From positions 1 to 19,823 of the forward strand of contig JASLDK010000413.1 of the NCBI GenBank assembly GCA_030145945.1: a stretch of DNA of 19,823 nucleotides. The letters are read 5' to 3'. Shown here piece after piece: positions 12,344-19,823 of this stretch (its first letter is position 1; each line of letters opens with the position of its first letter). Under the pieces are notes generated by a model, which saw only the letters and a program-made list of their open reading frames with translations, ran no database searches and was not told the DNA's origin. This stretch comes from Nocardioides sp. GTDB lineage: Bacteria; Actinomycetota; Actinomycetes; Propionibacteriales; Nocardioidaceae. The position numbers were made by a program, and so were the translations under genes.

Positions 12344-13555
12344 ATGGCAGAAGCATTCGTGTACGACCACCTCCGCACCCCGCGCGGACGCGGCAAGGCC
12401 ACCGGCTCCCTCCACGAGGTGAAGCCCGTCGATCTGGCCGTCGGCCTGATCAAGGAGGTCCAGGAGCGCAACGCGGGCCTCGACACCAACCGGATCGACG
12501 ACGTCGTCCTGGGTGTCGTCTCGCCCGTCGGCGACCAGGGTGGCGACATCGCCAAGACCGCCGCCATCGCTGCCGGCCTGCCCGACACCGTGGCCGGCGT
12601 CCAGCTCAACCGCTTCTGCGCCTCGGGCCTCGAGGCCGTCAATCAGGCTGCCTCCCGCGTGCGTGGCGGCTTCGAGGACCTGATCCTCGCCGGTGGTGTC
12701 GAGGGCATGTCCCGCGTCCCGATGGGCTCCGACGGCGGCGCCTGGGCGTCCGACCCGGCCACCGCCTTCAAGGCGGGCTTCGTGCCGCAGGGCATCGGCG
12801 CCGACCTGATCGCCACCATCGAGGGCTGGAGCCGCGAGGACGTCGACGCCTTCGCTGCCGAGTCGCACCACCGCGCCGCCAAGGCGTGGGCCAACGGCTA
12901 CTTCGACAACGCCGTCATCCCGGTCAAGGACATCAACGGCCTGACCCTCCTCGACCGCGACGAGACCGTCCGTCCCGACACCTCGGTCGAGGGCCTCGCC
13001 GGCCTCAAGCCGTCGTTCGCCCAGCTCGGTGCCGACGCCGGCTTCGACGACGTCGCGCTCGAGAAGTACCACTGGCTCGAGAAGATCAACCACGTCCACC
13101 ACGCCGGCAACAGCTCCGGCATCGTCGATGGTGCGTCGCTGATGCTCATCGGCAACGAGCAGGTCGGCAAGGACCTCGGCCTGACCCCGCGCGCGAAGAT
13201 CATCGCCACCGCCGTCTCCGGTGCCGACCCGATCATCATGCTCACCGGTCCCGCCCCGGCCGCCCGCAAGGCGCTCGCCAAGGCGGGCCTCGAGGTCGGC
13301 GACATCGACCTGTTCGAGATCAATGAGGCGTTCGCAGCCGTCGCCATGCGGTTCATGCGCGACATGGGCATCGACGACTCGATCACCAACGTCAACGGTG
13401 GGGCGATCGCGATGGGTCACCCGCTCGGTGCCACCGGCGCGATCATCCTCGGCACGCTCATCGACGAGCTCGAGCGCCGCGACCTGCGCCGCGGCCTGGC
13501 CACGCTCTGCGTCGGTGGCGGCATGGGCATCGCGACCATCGTCGAACGCGTTTGA
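12344..13555 (+). CDS. fadA: Acetyl-CoA C-acyltransferase (3-ketoacyl-CoA thiolase)
   Basis: 403 residues. It performs the last step of beta-oxidation, cleaving 3-ketoacyl-CoA with CoA to give acetyl-CoA. The thiolase catalytic residues are C92 (NRFCASGLEAV), H359 (GGAIAMGHPLGATGA) and C389 (TLCVGGGMG). The NEAFAAVA motif is also present, and the length is normal. The ATG at 12344 has AAGGA five bases upstream. fadB follows after 43 bp, so the two form an operon encoding the trifunctional complex. The divergent MerR gene and the dyad in the promoter region suggest regulation by fatty acid supply. Confidence 0.96.
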   Translation: MAEAFVYDHLRTPRGRGKATGSLHEVKPVDLAVGLIKEVQERNAGLDTNRIDDVVLGVVSPVGDQGGDIAKTAAIAAGLPDTVAGVQLNRFCASGLEAVNQAASRVRGGFEDLILAGGVEGMSRVPMGSDGGAWASDPATAFKAGFVPQGIGADLIATIEGWSREDVDAFAAESHHRAAKAWANGYFDNAVIPVKDINGLTLLDRDETVRPDTSVEGLAGLKPSFAQLGADAGFDDVALEKYHWLEKINHVHHAGNSSGIVDGASLMLIGNEQVGKDLGLTPRAKIIATAVSGADPIIMLTGPAPAARKALAKAGLEVGDIDLFEINEAFAAVAMRFMRDMGIDDSITNVNGGAIAMGHPLGATGAIILGTLIDELERRDLRRGLATLCVGGGMGIATIVERV

Positions 13556-13598
13556 GCGTCGTACCGGACCCCAGAGACTTCACCGAACAGGAATCACA

Positions 13599-15779
13599 TT
13601 GAGCACCGAAACCCAGACCGCGGTCCGCTACGACCGCGACGCTGACGGCATCGTCACCCTCACCCTCGACGACCCCAACCAGAGCGCGAACACGATGAAC
13701 GAGCTCTACCGCACGTCCATGGCGGCCGCGGTCGAGCGCCTCTACGAGGAGCAGGACGACATCACCGGCGTCGTCATCGCCTCGGCGAAGAAGACCTTCT
13801 TCGCCGGTGGCGACCTCAAGCTGATGGTCCAGACCACCAAGGACAACGCCGGCGACGTGTTCGCGCAGTGCGAAGGCATCAAGGCCTCGCTGCGCAAGCT
13901 GGAGCTGTTCCCGAAGCCGGTCGTGGCGGCCATCAACGGCGCCGCGCTCGGCGGTGGCTACGAGATCACCCTCGCCACCCAGCACCGGATCCTCGTCAAC
14001 GACCCGAAGATCAAGGTCGGTCTCCCTGAGGCGACCCTGGGCCTGCTGCCGGGCGGCGGCGGCGTCACCCGCGCCGTCCGCAAGTGGGGTCTGCAGACCG
14101 CGCTGATGGACGTGCTGCTCCAGGGCACCCAGTTCAACCCGCAGACCGCGCTCAAGAAGGGCGTCGTCGACGAGCTCGTCGAGACCCGGGAGGAGCTGGT
14201 CCCGGCCGCGAAGGCGTGGATCAAGGCCAACCCTGAGGCAGCGTTGTCGCCGTGGGACGCTCCCGGCTACAAGATGCCCGGTGGTACGCCGAAGTCGCCC
14301 GCGCTGGCCGGCTTCCTCCCCGCCTTCCCGGCCCTGCTCCGCAAGCAGCTCAAGGGTGCCGACTACCCGGCGCCGCGGGCGATCCTGTCTGCTGCCGTCG
14401 AGGGTGCGCAGGTCGACTTCGACACCGCCTCGCGGATCGAGTCGCGCTATCTCACCAACCTGGTCGTCAACCAGAGCTCGAAGAACATGATCCAGGCGTT
14501 CTTCTTCGACCTGCAGGCGATCAACGCCGGGTCGCAGCGCCCCGAGGGCCACGAGCGCTTCGTGCCCAAGAAGGTCGCCGTGCTCGGTGCCGGCATGATG
14601 GGCGCGGGCATCGCCTACGTCTACGCCCGCAACGGCGCCGAGGTCGTCCTCAAGGACGTCTCGGTCGAGAACGCCGAGAAGGGCAAGGCCTACACCGCCC
14701 AGCTCAACGAGAAGGCCGTCTCCCGTGGCAAGCTCACGCAGGAGAAGGCGGACGAGATCCTCAACCGGATCACCGCCACCGACAAGCCCGAGGACCTCGC
14801 GGGTTGCGACACGGTGATCGAGGCGGTCTTCGAGGACCCGGCCCTCAAGGCCAAGGTGTTCGCCGAGATCATGCCGCACATCAACGCTGACGCGGTGCTC
14901 TGTTCCAACACCTCGACGCTGCCCATCACCCTGCTCGCCGATGGCGTGGAGCGGCCGGCCGACTTCATCGGTCTGCACTTCTTCTCGCCCGTCGACAAGA
15001 TGCCGCTGGTCGAGATCATCACCGGTGAGAAGACCAACGACGCCGCGCTGGCCAAGGCGTTCGACCTGACCCAGTTCATCAAGAAGACCCCGATCGTCGT
15101 CAACGACAGCCGTGGCTTCTACACCTCGCGGGTCATCGGGTTCATGGTGCGTGAGGGCATGGCGATGCTGGCAGAGGGCGTGGCGCCGTACTCCATCGAG
15201 CGTGCCACCACGTCGGCCGGCTACCCGGCTCCGGTGCTGCAGCTCTCCGACGAGCTCAACCTGGAGTTGATGGGCAAGATCGCCAAGGCGACGGCCGACG
15301 CCGAGCCTGACCTGCCGGTTCACCCGGGGACGGCCGTCATCGGCAAGATGCTCGAGGCCGGTCGGCCGGGTCGCCTGCGCGGCGCGGGCTTCTACGACTA
15401 CGAGGACGGCAAGCGCGGAGCCATCTGGGCCGGTCTCGCCGACCTCTTCCCGGTCGCGAAGGAGCAGCCGCCGATCGAGGACATCCGCGACCGGATGCTG
15501 TTCGCCGAGGCACTCGAGACGGCGAAGACCTTCGAGGAGGGTGTCATCACCTCGGCGGCCGCCGCCAACATTGGCTCCATCATGGGCATCGGCTTCCCGC
15601 CCAACACCGGTGGGGCCGCGCAGTTCATGGCGGGCTACGAGAACAAGGCGACAGGTGAAGTCGGCCTGAACGCCTTCCTCTCGCGCGCCGACGAGCTCGC
15701 CGAGAAGTACGGCGACCGGTTCCGCGCCACGCCGTGGCTGCGCGAGCTGGCCGCCTCGGGCAAGGGATTCCCCGCCTGA
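13599..15779 (+). CDS. fadB: Multifunctional enoyl-CoA hydratase / 3-hydroxyacyl-CoA dehydrogenase
   Basis: 726 residues from a TTG start at 13599, supported by CAGGAA (13588-13593) five bases upstream and by the start of GC-rich coding pattern (STETQTAVRYDRDADGIVTLTL). The N-terminal crotonase domain (about 1-310) has the oxyanion segment FFAGGDLKLM and the hydratase glutamates E122 (GGGYEITLA) and E144 (GLPEATLGLLPGGG). The NAD-binding dehydrogenase domain starts at K325 with VAVLGAGMMGAGIA. It continues through SNTSTLPIT and reaches the catalytic H460 (LHFFSPVDKMPLVEI). The C-terminal dehydrogenase domains complete the protein. Partner of FadA; normal length for actinobacterial FadB. A hairpin terminator follows 27 bp after the stop. 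Confidence 0.96.
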   Translation: MSTETQTAVRYDRDADGIVTLTLDDPNQSANTMNELYRTSMAAAVERLYEEQDDITGVVIASAKKTFFAGGDLKLMVQTTKDNAGDVFAQCEGIKASLRKLELFPKPVVAAINGAALGGGYEITLATQHRILVNDPKIKVGLPEATLGLLPGGGGVTRAVRKWGLQTALMDVLLQGTQFNPQTALKKGVVDELVETREELVPAAKAWIKANPEAALSPWDAPGYKMPGGTPKSPALAGFLPAFPALLRKQLKGADYPAPRAILSAAVEGAQVDFDTASRIESRYLTNLVVNQSSKNMIQAFFFDLQAINAGSQRPEGHERFVPKKVAVLGAGMMGAGIAYVYARNGAEVVLKDVSVENAEKGKAYTAQLNEKAVSRGKLTQEKADEILNRITATDKPEDLAGCDTVIEAVFEDPALKAKVFAEIMPHINADAVLCSNTSTLPITLLADGVERPADFIGLHFFSPVDKMPLVEIITGEKTNDAALAKAFDLTQFIKKTPIVVNDSRGFYTSRVIGFMVREGMAMLAEGVAPYSIERATTSAGYPAPVLQLSDELNLELMGKIAKATADAEPDLPVHPGTAVIGKMLEAGRPGRLRGAGFYDYEDGKRGAIWAGLADLFPVAKEQPPIEDIRDRMLFAEALETAKTFEEGVITSAAAANIGSIMGIGFPPNTGGAAQFMAGYENKATGEVGLNAFLSRADELAEKYGDRFRATPWLRELAASGKGFPA

Positions 15780-15806
15780 TCGGCTGATCGCCACCTGCAC
15801 GACCTG

Positions 15807-15849
15807 CCGACCCGTCGCGTGTGACCGCGACGGGTCGGTGTCGTTTTGG
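15807..15849 (+). terminator. Intrinsic terminator of fadA-fadB
   Basis: A perfect 13 bp stem, CCGACCCGTCGCG (15807-15819) with CGCGACGGGTCGG (15826-15838), encloses a six-base loop. TGTCGTTTTGG follows. The T-run is short, as is usual in high-G+C genomes, but the stem is very strong. Confidence 0.8.
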
Positions 15850-15852
15850 TAG

Positions 15853-15879
15853 TTCCGAACCACGTCGCATGGTTCGAAA
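15853..15879. promoter_or_regulatory. Inverted repeat of unknown role upstream of the surface protein
   Basis: TTCCGAACCA (15853-15862) and TGGTTCGAAA (15870-15879) pair at nine of ten positions around a 7 bp spacer. The site lies 70 bp before a candidate promoter. It could be an operator, or a second, weaker termination structure after fadB. Confidence 0.4.
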
Positions 15880-15922
15880 TGGCCAGGTCGCTCGGGCCCT
15901 TCATCCCCTCTTCGGCGCACAA

Positions 15923-15953
15923 TTGAATCGATCAGGACAAGCCGCTCTAGGGT
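15923..15953 (+). promoter_or_regulatory. Candidate promoter of the surface protein gene
   Basis: TTGAAT (15923-15928) and TAGGGT (15948-15953) are 19 bp apart, slightly long. They would give a leader of about 90 nt. The ribosome-binding site GGAGGGG (16037-16043) is six bases before the ATG at 16050. The rest of 15880-16049 shows nothing else recognisable. Confidence 0.35.
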
Positions 15954-16049
15954 GGCTGGAGATCGGGAGCACGGGTGGGGAGCCTGCTCCGACAGTTCGG
16001 TCGTCTGCTTTCGCGCGCCCGGACACAAAAATCTGTGGAGGGGTCACAA

Positions 16050-19000
16050 ATGCAACAGGTTCGCCACGGCAGCGGCTCGGCGACGACGCGCAGAGGCAGT
16101 GGCGCTGGGGGGCGAGCTCTGTCGCTCCTGGTCTCGGCGCTCTTCGTGGCGACCGGACTGACGGTTCCGCTGCTGGCCACCCCTGAGGCAGTGGCCGCTG
16201 GCAACACCCTGGTCGTCACCAAGTCCACCGCCGGCGACATCCTGGTCGGCACCGAGACCGAGGTGACGCTCGGCGCCTCGAACCCGGCCGGCAACGGCCC
16301 ACTCTTCAACCTGACCTTGCGTGACGTGCTGCCCGCGGGCGTCGTCTATGTGCCCGGCAGCACCACGCCGACCTCGGCCGGCGAGCCGCGGATCATCACC
16401 AGTCCCGCACCGGCTGCGCGACAGACCCTGATCTGGGACAACGTGAGTGACCTGCCGGAGGGTGCGAACCAGCAGGTCCGCTTCCGGGTGACGCCCGGCC
16501 CGACGCCGTACCCGGTCGGGGGTCGCTTCGACAACGTCGGCGACGCCTACGCCCATGCCGACCCGAGGACGCTGGCCCGCTTCCAGGCCGACGGCACGCC
16601 GATCGCCGGTAGTTTCAGCGACGAGGGGCACTCCACTGCGGTGCCGACCCGGATCAGCGCGGTCGAGATCACCAAGTCGGAGCCGTCGCCTGAGCACGAG
16701 CTGCTTCGCGGCATCCATCAGCACTCCACCACCTACACGCTGCAGGTCCGCAACAACCAGGTCGCCGCCACCGACCAGGTGAAGGTGGTCGACTACCTGC
16801 CTGCCCAGCTCGAGTTCCTCGGTTGCGGGACGGTGGACAACAGCAGCGGTGAGGAGTACGCCGGAGCGGGTCGTCTGGATGCGACCACGCCCGATGTGAC
16901 CACCGACTGCCTGACTCCGACCTCGGTCGCCACGGTCACCGACAATCCCGCCGATCCGGGGGGCGTCTACACACGGGTCGAATGGTCGCTCGGAACGCTG
17001 GCGCCCGGCGCCGTGGTGAAGATCCGCTATGCGGCGGGCATCCCGCAGCGCGCCAACGCGGTCGGCTTCGGCGGACCGACTCCGACTCCGGCGAGTCTGG
17101 GACAGAGCGCCAACCTGGACAACAACACCGGTCCGTCCACCAAGGAGACGACCGGCGAGCAGGCCCTGACCAACACGGCCCGGGTCACGGGTGTCTACAC
17201 CGGCCCGCTCGCATCCGGTGTCCCCGCCACGGTCTCCGACGACACCGACCTCACCGTCACGGCCGAGGACCTGGCGATGCAGAAGTCGGTCGACAGCGAC
17301 CCCGGCACCGCCGGGGCTCAGAGCACCTTCCTCCAGGGTGGGGTGGCGACGTACACGCTGCGCCTGCAGGCCGGCGAGTACGCCGACACCAGCGCCATCA
17401 CGATCACCGACACGTTGCCCAACGGTCTGTGCCCGCTGGACGGTCAGGCCAACCACGCGGCAGGCGCGCCCGCGGAGTGCGCCAGCGGTCCGTCGTACCA
17501 GCCGACGATCTCGATCGACGGCGCCGCGGCCACGCCCTTCGGGTTCGCTTCGGTCACCGAGGAGAACAACGGCTCCTTCACGATGGTGTTCGACCCGATC
17601 GCGGCAGTGGATGCGAACAGCACTGTGGTGATCACCTACAAGGCACGGATGCGGCAGAACTACCGGGGTTCGCAGGCCGACACCGTCCCGACCGTCGGTG
17701 GCGACAGCTATCGCAACGAGGTCAGCCTGGTCGGCACCGCCACCACCCTGGACATCGCAGAGGCCGCTGACAGTGCCGGGACGCGGGAGGTCCGCGACAC
17801 CTCGGCGGCAACGCTGAGCGGCGGGCAGCCCAGCCTCTCGAAGCGCATCCTCCCGCAGCAGCACGTCCACAAGCCGCAGGGCGGTGTCGACTACACGTGC
17901 AGCACGGTCGCGAGCGACTATGTCGAGTCGGCGCCGCTGATCAGCGGGAACCCGACACAGCGAGCGTCGGTCACCTTCAACGAGGGCTCGCGGGTCTGCT
18001 TCGTGATCGAGGTCGACTTCGCGGCCGGCTACCACTGGAAGAACCCGGTCCTGACCGACCTGCTGCCCGACTACCTGGCACTGGACACCTCGTTCAGCGG
18101 CGACGGCGTCGCCCCGGCGAACACCAACACCCTCGGTGACGTCGGTGCCGGTGAGGTGCTCTTCAACGCGAACACCGGCGCCTTCACCCTCGGCAGCGTC
18201 ATCGCGGGGGACCGCTATGTCGCTCCCGGTGAGAAGTTCGCCTTCGTCGTGGCCGGCATCGTCACGAAGGCCAAGGCAGGCACCGGCGCCCCCGACGTGC
18301 CCGGCAACCTGGCCAAGCTGCGCTGGACCAACACCGGCGGCACGGTCGGCTTCCTCCGCGACCGGGAGGACTTCCTGGTCCCACCGCCGCCACCGGTGGC
18401 ACTCGCGAAGACCGCCCAGCGCGGCGGCAGCCCGCTGAACCCGGGCGCAGCCGTGCGAGCCGGCGACGTGGTCGACTACACCCTCACCGTCACCAACAAC
18501 GGCACCGTCCCGATCCACGCCCCCGAGGTGTGGGACAAGCTCCCGGTGACGGCCACGCCCTACGACTTCTGCGCCAACGTCCACCCGATCTCCGCGGGTG
18601 GCGTGTGCACCGACCCCGGGGCATCCGCCCATCCAGTCTTCGGCGGCAACGGCACCCGGTCCGCGATCCGCTGGGCGCCCGATCCGGCGGTCGTGATCGC
18701 GCCCGGCGCCAGCCGCACCTTCACCTACACGATCACCTACCCGGCGCGGATCGCAGCCGGCGGGACGTACACCAATGACGCAGGAGTCCGGACCTATCAG
18801 TCGACGAGCAACATCGGCACGGTCAACGACCACTTCCCGCTGAACAACGTCGACCCGTTGGTCCCGACCGATCAGCGCGACGTCCCGCGCGCCGACGACT
18901 CCCACAACGTCCGCGGAGCCCGCGTCTCGCTCACCAAGACCCAGGACACCTCCCGGGTGCCGGCCGGCTCCGACGAGCCCGACAGCGCCCAGCGTCCGGA

Positions 19001-19823
19001 CGGCGACACCGCGGCAAGGGCAGTGGTCGGCGAGCAGATCCAGTACGTCGTGACCGCGACCCTGCCGGCGGACACCACCGTCTACTCCGGGCAGTTGCGT
19101 GACCAGGTCGCCGGCGGTCTGCGGATCGACAGCGTCGTCTACGAGTACAACCCCGACATTGCGGGTGCCGGCGTCTGGACCACCACCCTGCCCGCCGGTG
19201 CCAGCACCAGCGGCGGCGGATCCGCGCAGCTCACCCTGCCCGCCAGTCATCAGGTCGACGGCACCGCTGACGGCGTACGGATGACCATCCTCGCCACGGT
19301 GCTCGACGAGATCATCAACGTCCACGGCCAGACCGTCGACAACACGGGCATCTTCTCCTCCCGCGACGAAACCGGCGTGAACGCCGACGAGGCCTCCAAC
19401 CGGACCAGGGTCCTGATCGCAGAGCCGGCGCCCAGCCCGCTTAAGTCGGTCGATGACGACGAACCCGTGGCCGGCCAGACGATCACCTACACCCTCACCG
19501 CCCGCAACGTGGGCAACCCGGCGACCGATCGACGTCCGACCTTGTACGACGTCGAGCTGGTCGACTGCGTGCCCGCCGGGCTGGTGGTGGATGCCGCAAG
19601 CGTGGTGATCGCCCCCGCTGCGAACGGCACCGCCACGGTGATCCCGAACGACTGCGGCCCTTCCACGGGTGGCACCCGGATCATCTGGAGCGGCTTCGAC
19701 CTGCCGTGGCGCAGCCCCGTCGACGCCGACGGCGCCAACCCGTGGCCGACGCTGCGCTACGGCGTCGTCGTCTCCCCGGCCGCCGGTGGTGGTGCGTCCT
19801 ACGACAACACGGTGATCGAGGGC
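16050..19823 (+). CDS. Large secreted surface protein with DUF11/isopeptide-type repeats (3' end outside window)
   Basis: Open from the ATG at 16050 to the window end: 1258 residues with no stop. The start is backed by GGAGGGG six bases upstream. An Arg-rich N-terminus and hydrophobic core (residues 23-43) form a signal peptide, with likely cleavage after AVAA (A50). Seven Ig-like domains of the DUF11 or isopeptide-forming fimbrial type follow. Each opens with a xxK(S/T/R) strand (K58, K209, K412, K598, K787, K963, K1132), has an Asp in a D-x-(L/V)-P-like motif and ends near an Asn. Five domains also carry a Cys pair. This predicts a rod-like adhesin or cell-wall stalk stabilised by intramolecular bonds. 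The C-terminus, where an LPXTG or membrane anchor would lie, is not visible. The ligand is unknown. Confidence 0.88.
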   Translation, partial: MQQVRHGSGSATTRRGSGAGGRALSLLVSALFVATGLTVPLLATPEAVAAGNTLVVTKSTAGDILVGTETEVTLGASNPAGNGPLFNLTLRDVLPAGVVYVPGSTTPTSAGEPRIITSPAPAARQTLIWDNVSDLPEGANQQVRFRVTPGPTPYPVGGRFDNVGDAYAHADPRTLARFQADGTPIAGSFSDEGHSTAVPTRISAVEITKSEPSPEHELLRGIHQHSTTYTLQVRNNQVAATDQVKVVDYLPAQLEFLGCGTVDNSSGEEYAGAGRLDATTPDVTTDCLTPTSVATVTDNPADPGGVYTRVEWSLGTLAPGAVVKIRYAAGIPQRANAVGFGGPTPTPASLGQSANLDNNTGPSTKETTGEQALTNTARVTGVYTGPLASGVPATVSDDTDLTVTAEDLAMQKSVDSDPGTAGAQSTFLQGGVATYTLRLQAGEYADTSAITITDTLPNGLCPLDGQANHAAGAPAECASGPSYQPTISIDGAAATPFGFASVTEENNGSFTMVFDPIAAVDANSTVVITYKARMRQNYRGSQADTVPTVGGDSYRNEVSLVGTATTLDIAEAADSAGTREVRDTSAATLSGGQPSLSKRILPQQHVHKPQGGVDYTCSTVASDYVESAPLISGNPTQRASVTFNEGSRVCFVIEVDFAAGYHWKNPVLTDLLPDYLALDTSFSGDGVAPANTNTLGDVGAGEVLFNANTGAFTLGSVIAGDRYVAPGEKFAFVVAGIVTKAKAGTGAPDVPGNLAKLRWTNTGGTVGFLRDREDFLVPPPPPVALAKTAQRGGSPLNPGAAVRAGDVVDYTLTVTNNGTVPIHAPEVWDKLPVTATPYDFCANVHPISAGGVCTDPGASAHPVFGGNGTRSAIRWAPDPAVVIAPGASRTFTYTITYPARIAAGGTYTNDAGVRTYQSTSNIGTVNDHFPLNNVDPLVPTDQRDVPRADDSHNVRGARVSLTKTQDTSRVPAGSDEPDSAQRPDGDTAARAVVGEQIQYVVTATLPADTTVYSGQLRDQVAGGLRIDSVVYEYNPDIAGAGVWTTTLPAGASTSGGGSAQLTLPASHQVDGTADGVRMTILATVLDEIINVHGQTVDNTGIFSSRDETGVNADEASNRTRVLIAEPAPSPLKSVDDDEPVAGQTITYTLTARNVGNPATDRRPTLYDVELVDCVPAGLVVDAASVVIAPAANGTATVIPNDCGPSTGGTRIIWSGFDLPWRSPVDADGANPWPTLRYGVVVSPAAGGGASYDNTVIEG

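Noticed and set aside
13458..16028. An 856-residue open frame on the minus strand
   Set aside because: It is antisense to fadB and runs through its terminator. The sense strand has all catalytic motifs, while the antisense frame has none.
16044..19325. A 1093-residue open frame on the minus strand
   Set aside because: It is antisense to the surface protein, which has a signal peptide, a ribosome-binding site and domain repeats. The antisense product is Gly/Arg/Asp/Val-rich with no recognisable domain, an artefact of high G+C.

Overview
The window comes from a high-G+C actinobacterium. Third codon positions are almost always G or C, several genes look leaderless with TAnnnT-type -10 boxes, and the gene families (AlkB-rubredoxin fusion, mcr, actinobacterial fadA-fadB with a MerR gene, an NarL/DesK-like two-component pair) fit the Nocardioides/Nocardioidaceae neighbourhood. 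The genus is an inference, because no rRNA or marker gene is present.

Layout. (1) 1-411: the 3' end of a flotillin/SPFH gene. It converges on a response regulator and histidine kinase pair (541-2573, minus). The 150 bp junction is filled by palindromic repeats with a 32 bp period. (2) 2748-6841, plus: a small unknown protein, a cytochrome P450, a fused AlkB-rubredoxin alkane hydroxylase, a three-cysteine ferredoxin and a TetR regulator. This is an alkane/terminal hydroxylation cluster with its own promoter and a doubled 30 bp operator-like repeat before alkB. (3) 6912-8162: a lipoprotein with a C-terminal M15 (D-Ala-D-Ala carboxypeptidase-like) domain. (4) 8237-9400: an alpha-methylacyl-CoA racemase. 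(5) 9401-9772: a non-coding stretch holding a 110 bp near-perfect palindrome and a structured leader of a DEAD-box RNA helicase (9773-11368). (6) A second junction with the same 32 bp-phased palindromic repeat, where the helicase meets a MerR regulator (11493-12254, minus). (7) 12344-15779: fadA and fadB (beta-oxidation), transcribed divergently from the MerR gene, then a strong hairpin terminator. (8) 16050 to the window end: a large secreted surface protein with seven DUF11/isopeptide-type domains, cut by the window edge.

How the genes fit together. AlkB and perhaps the P450 would oxidise alkanes or methyl-branched chains to alcohols. Mcr would epimerise 2-methylacyl-CoAs, and FadA/FadB would carry out beta-oxidation. 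The same 17 bp dyad, TGACA-N7-TGTCA, lies in the merR-fadA promoter region and again just upstream of mcr, which suggests one small fatty-acid regulon under the MerR protein.

Most unusual signals: the 32 bp-phased palindromic repeats at both convergent junctions (one copy supplies the response regulator's last codons and stop), the 110 bp palindrome, the multi-hairpin helicase leader, the shared dyad, the doubled alkB operator, and seven Lys-Asp-Asn triads in the surface protein. No tRNA, rRNA, CRISPR array, transposase or integrase was seen.
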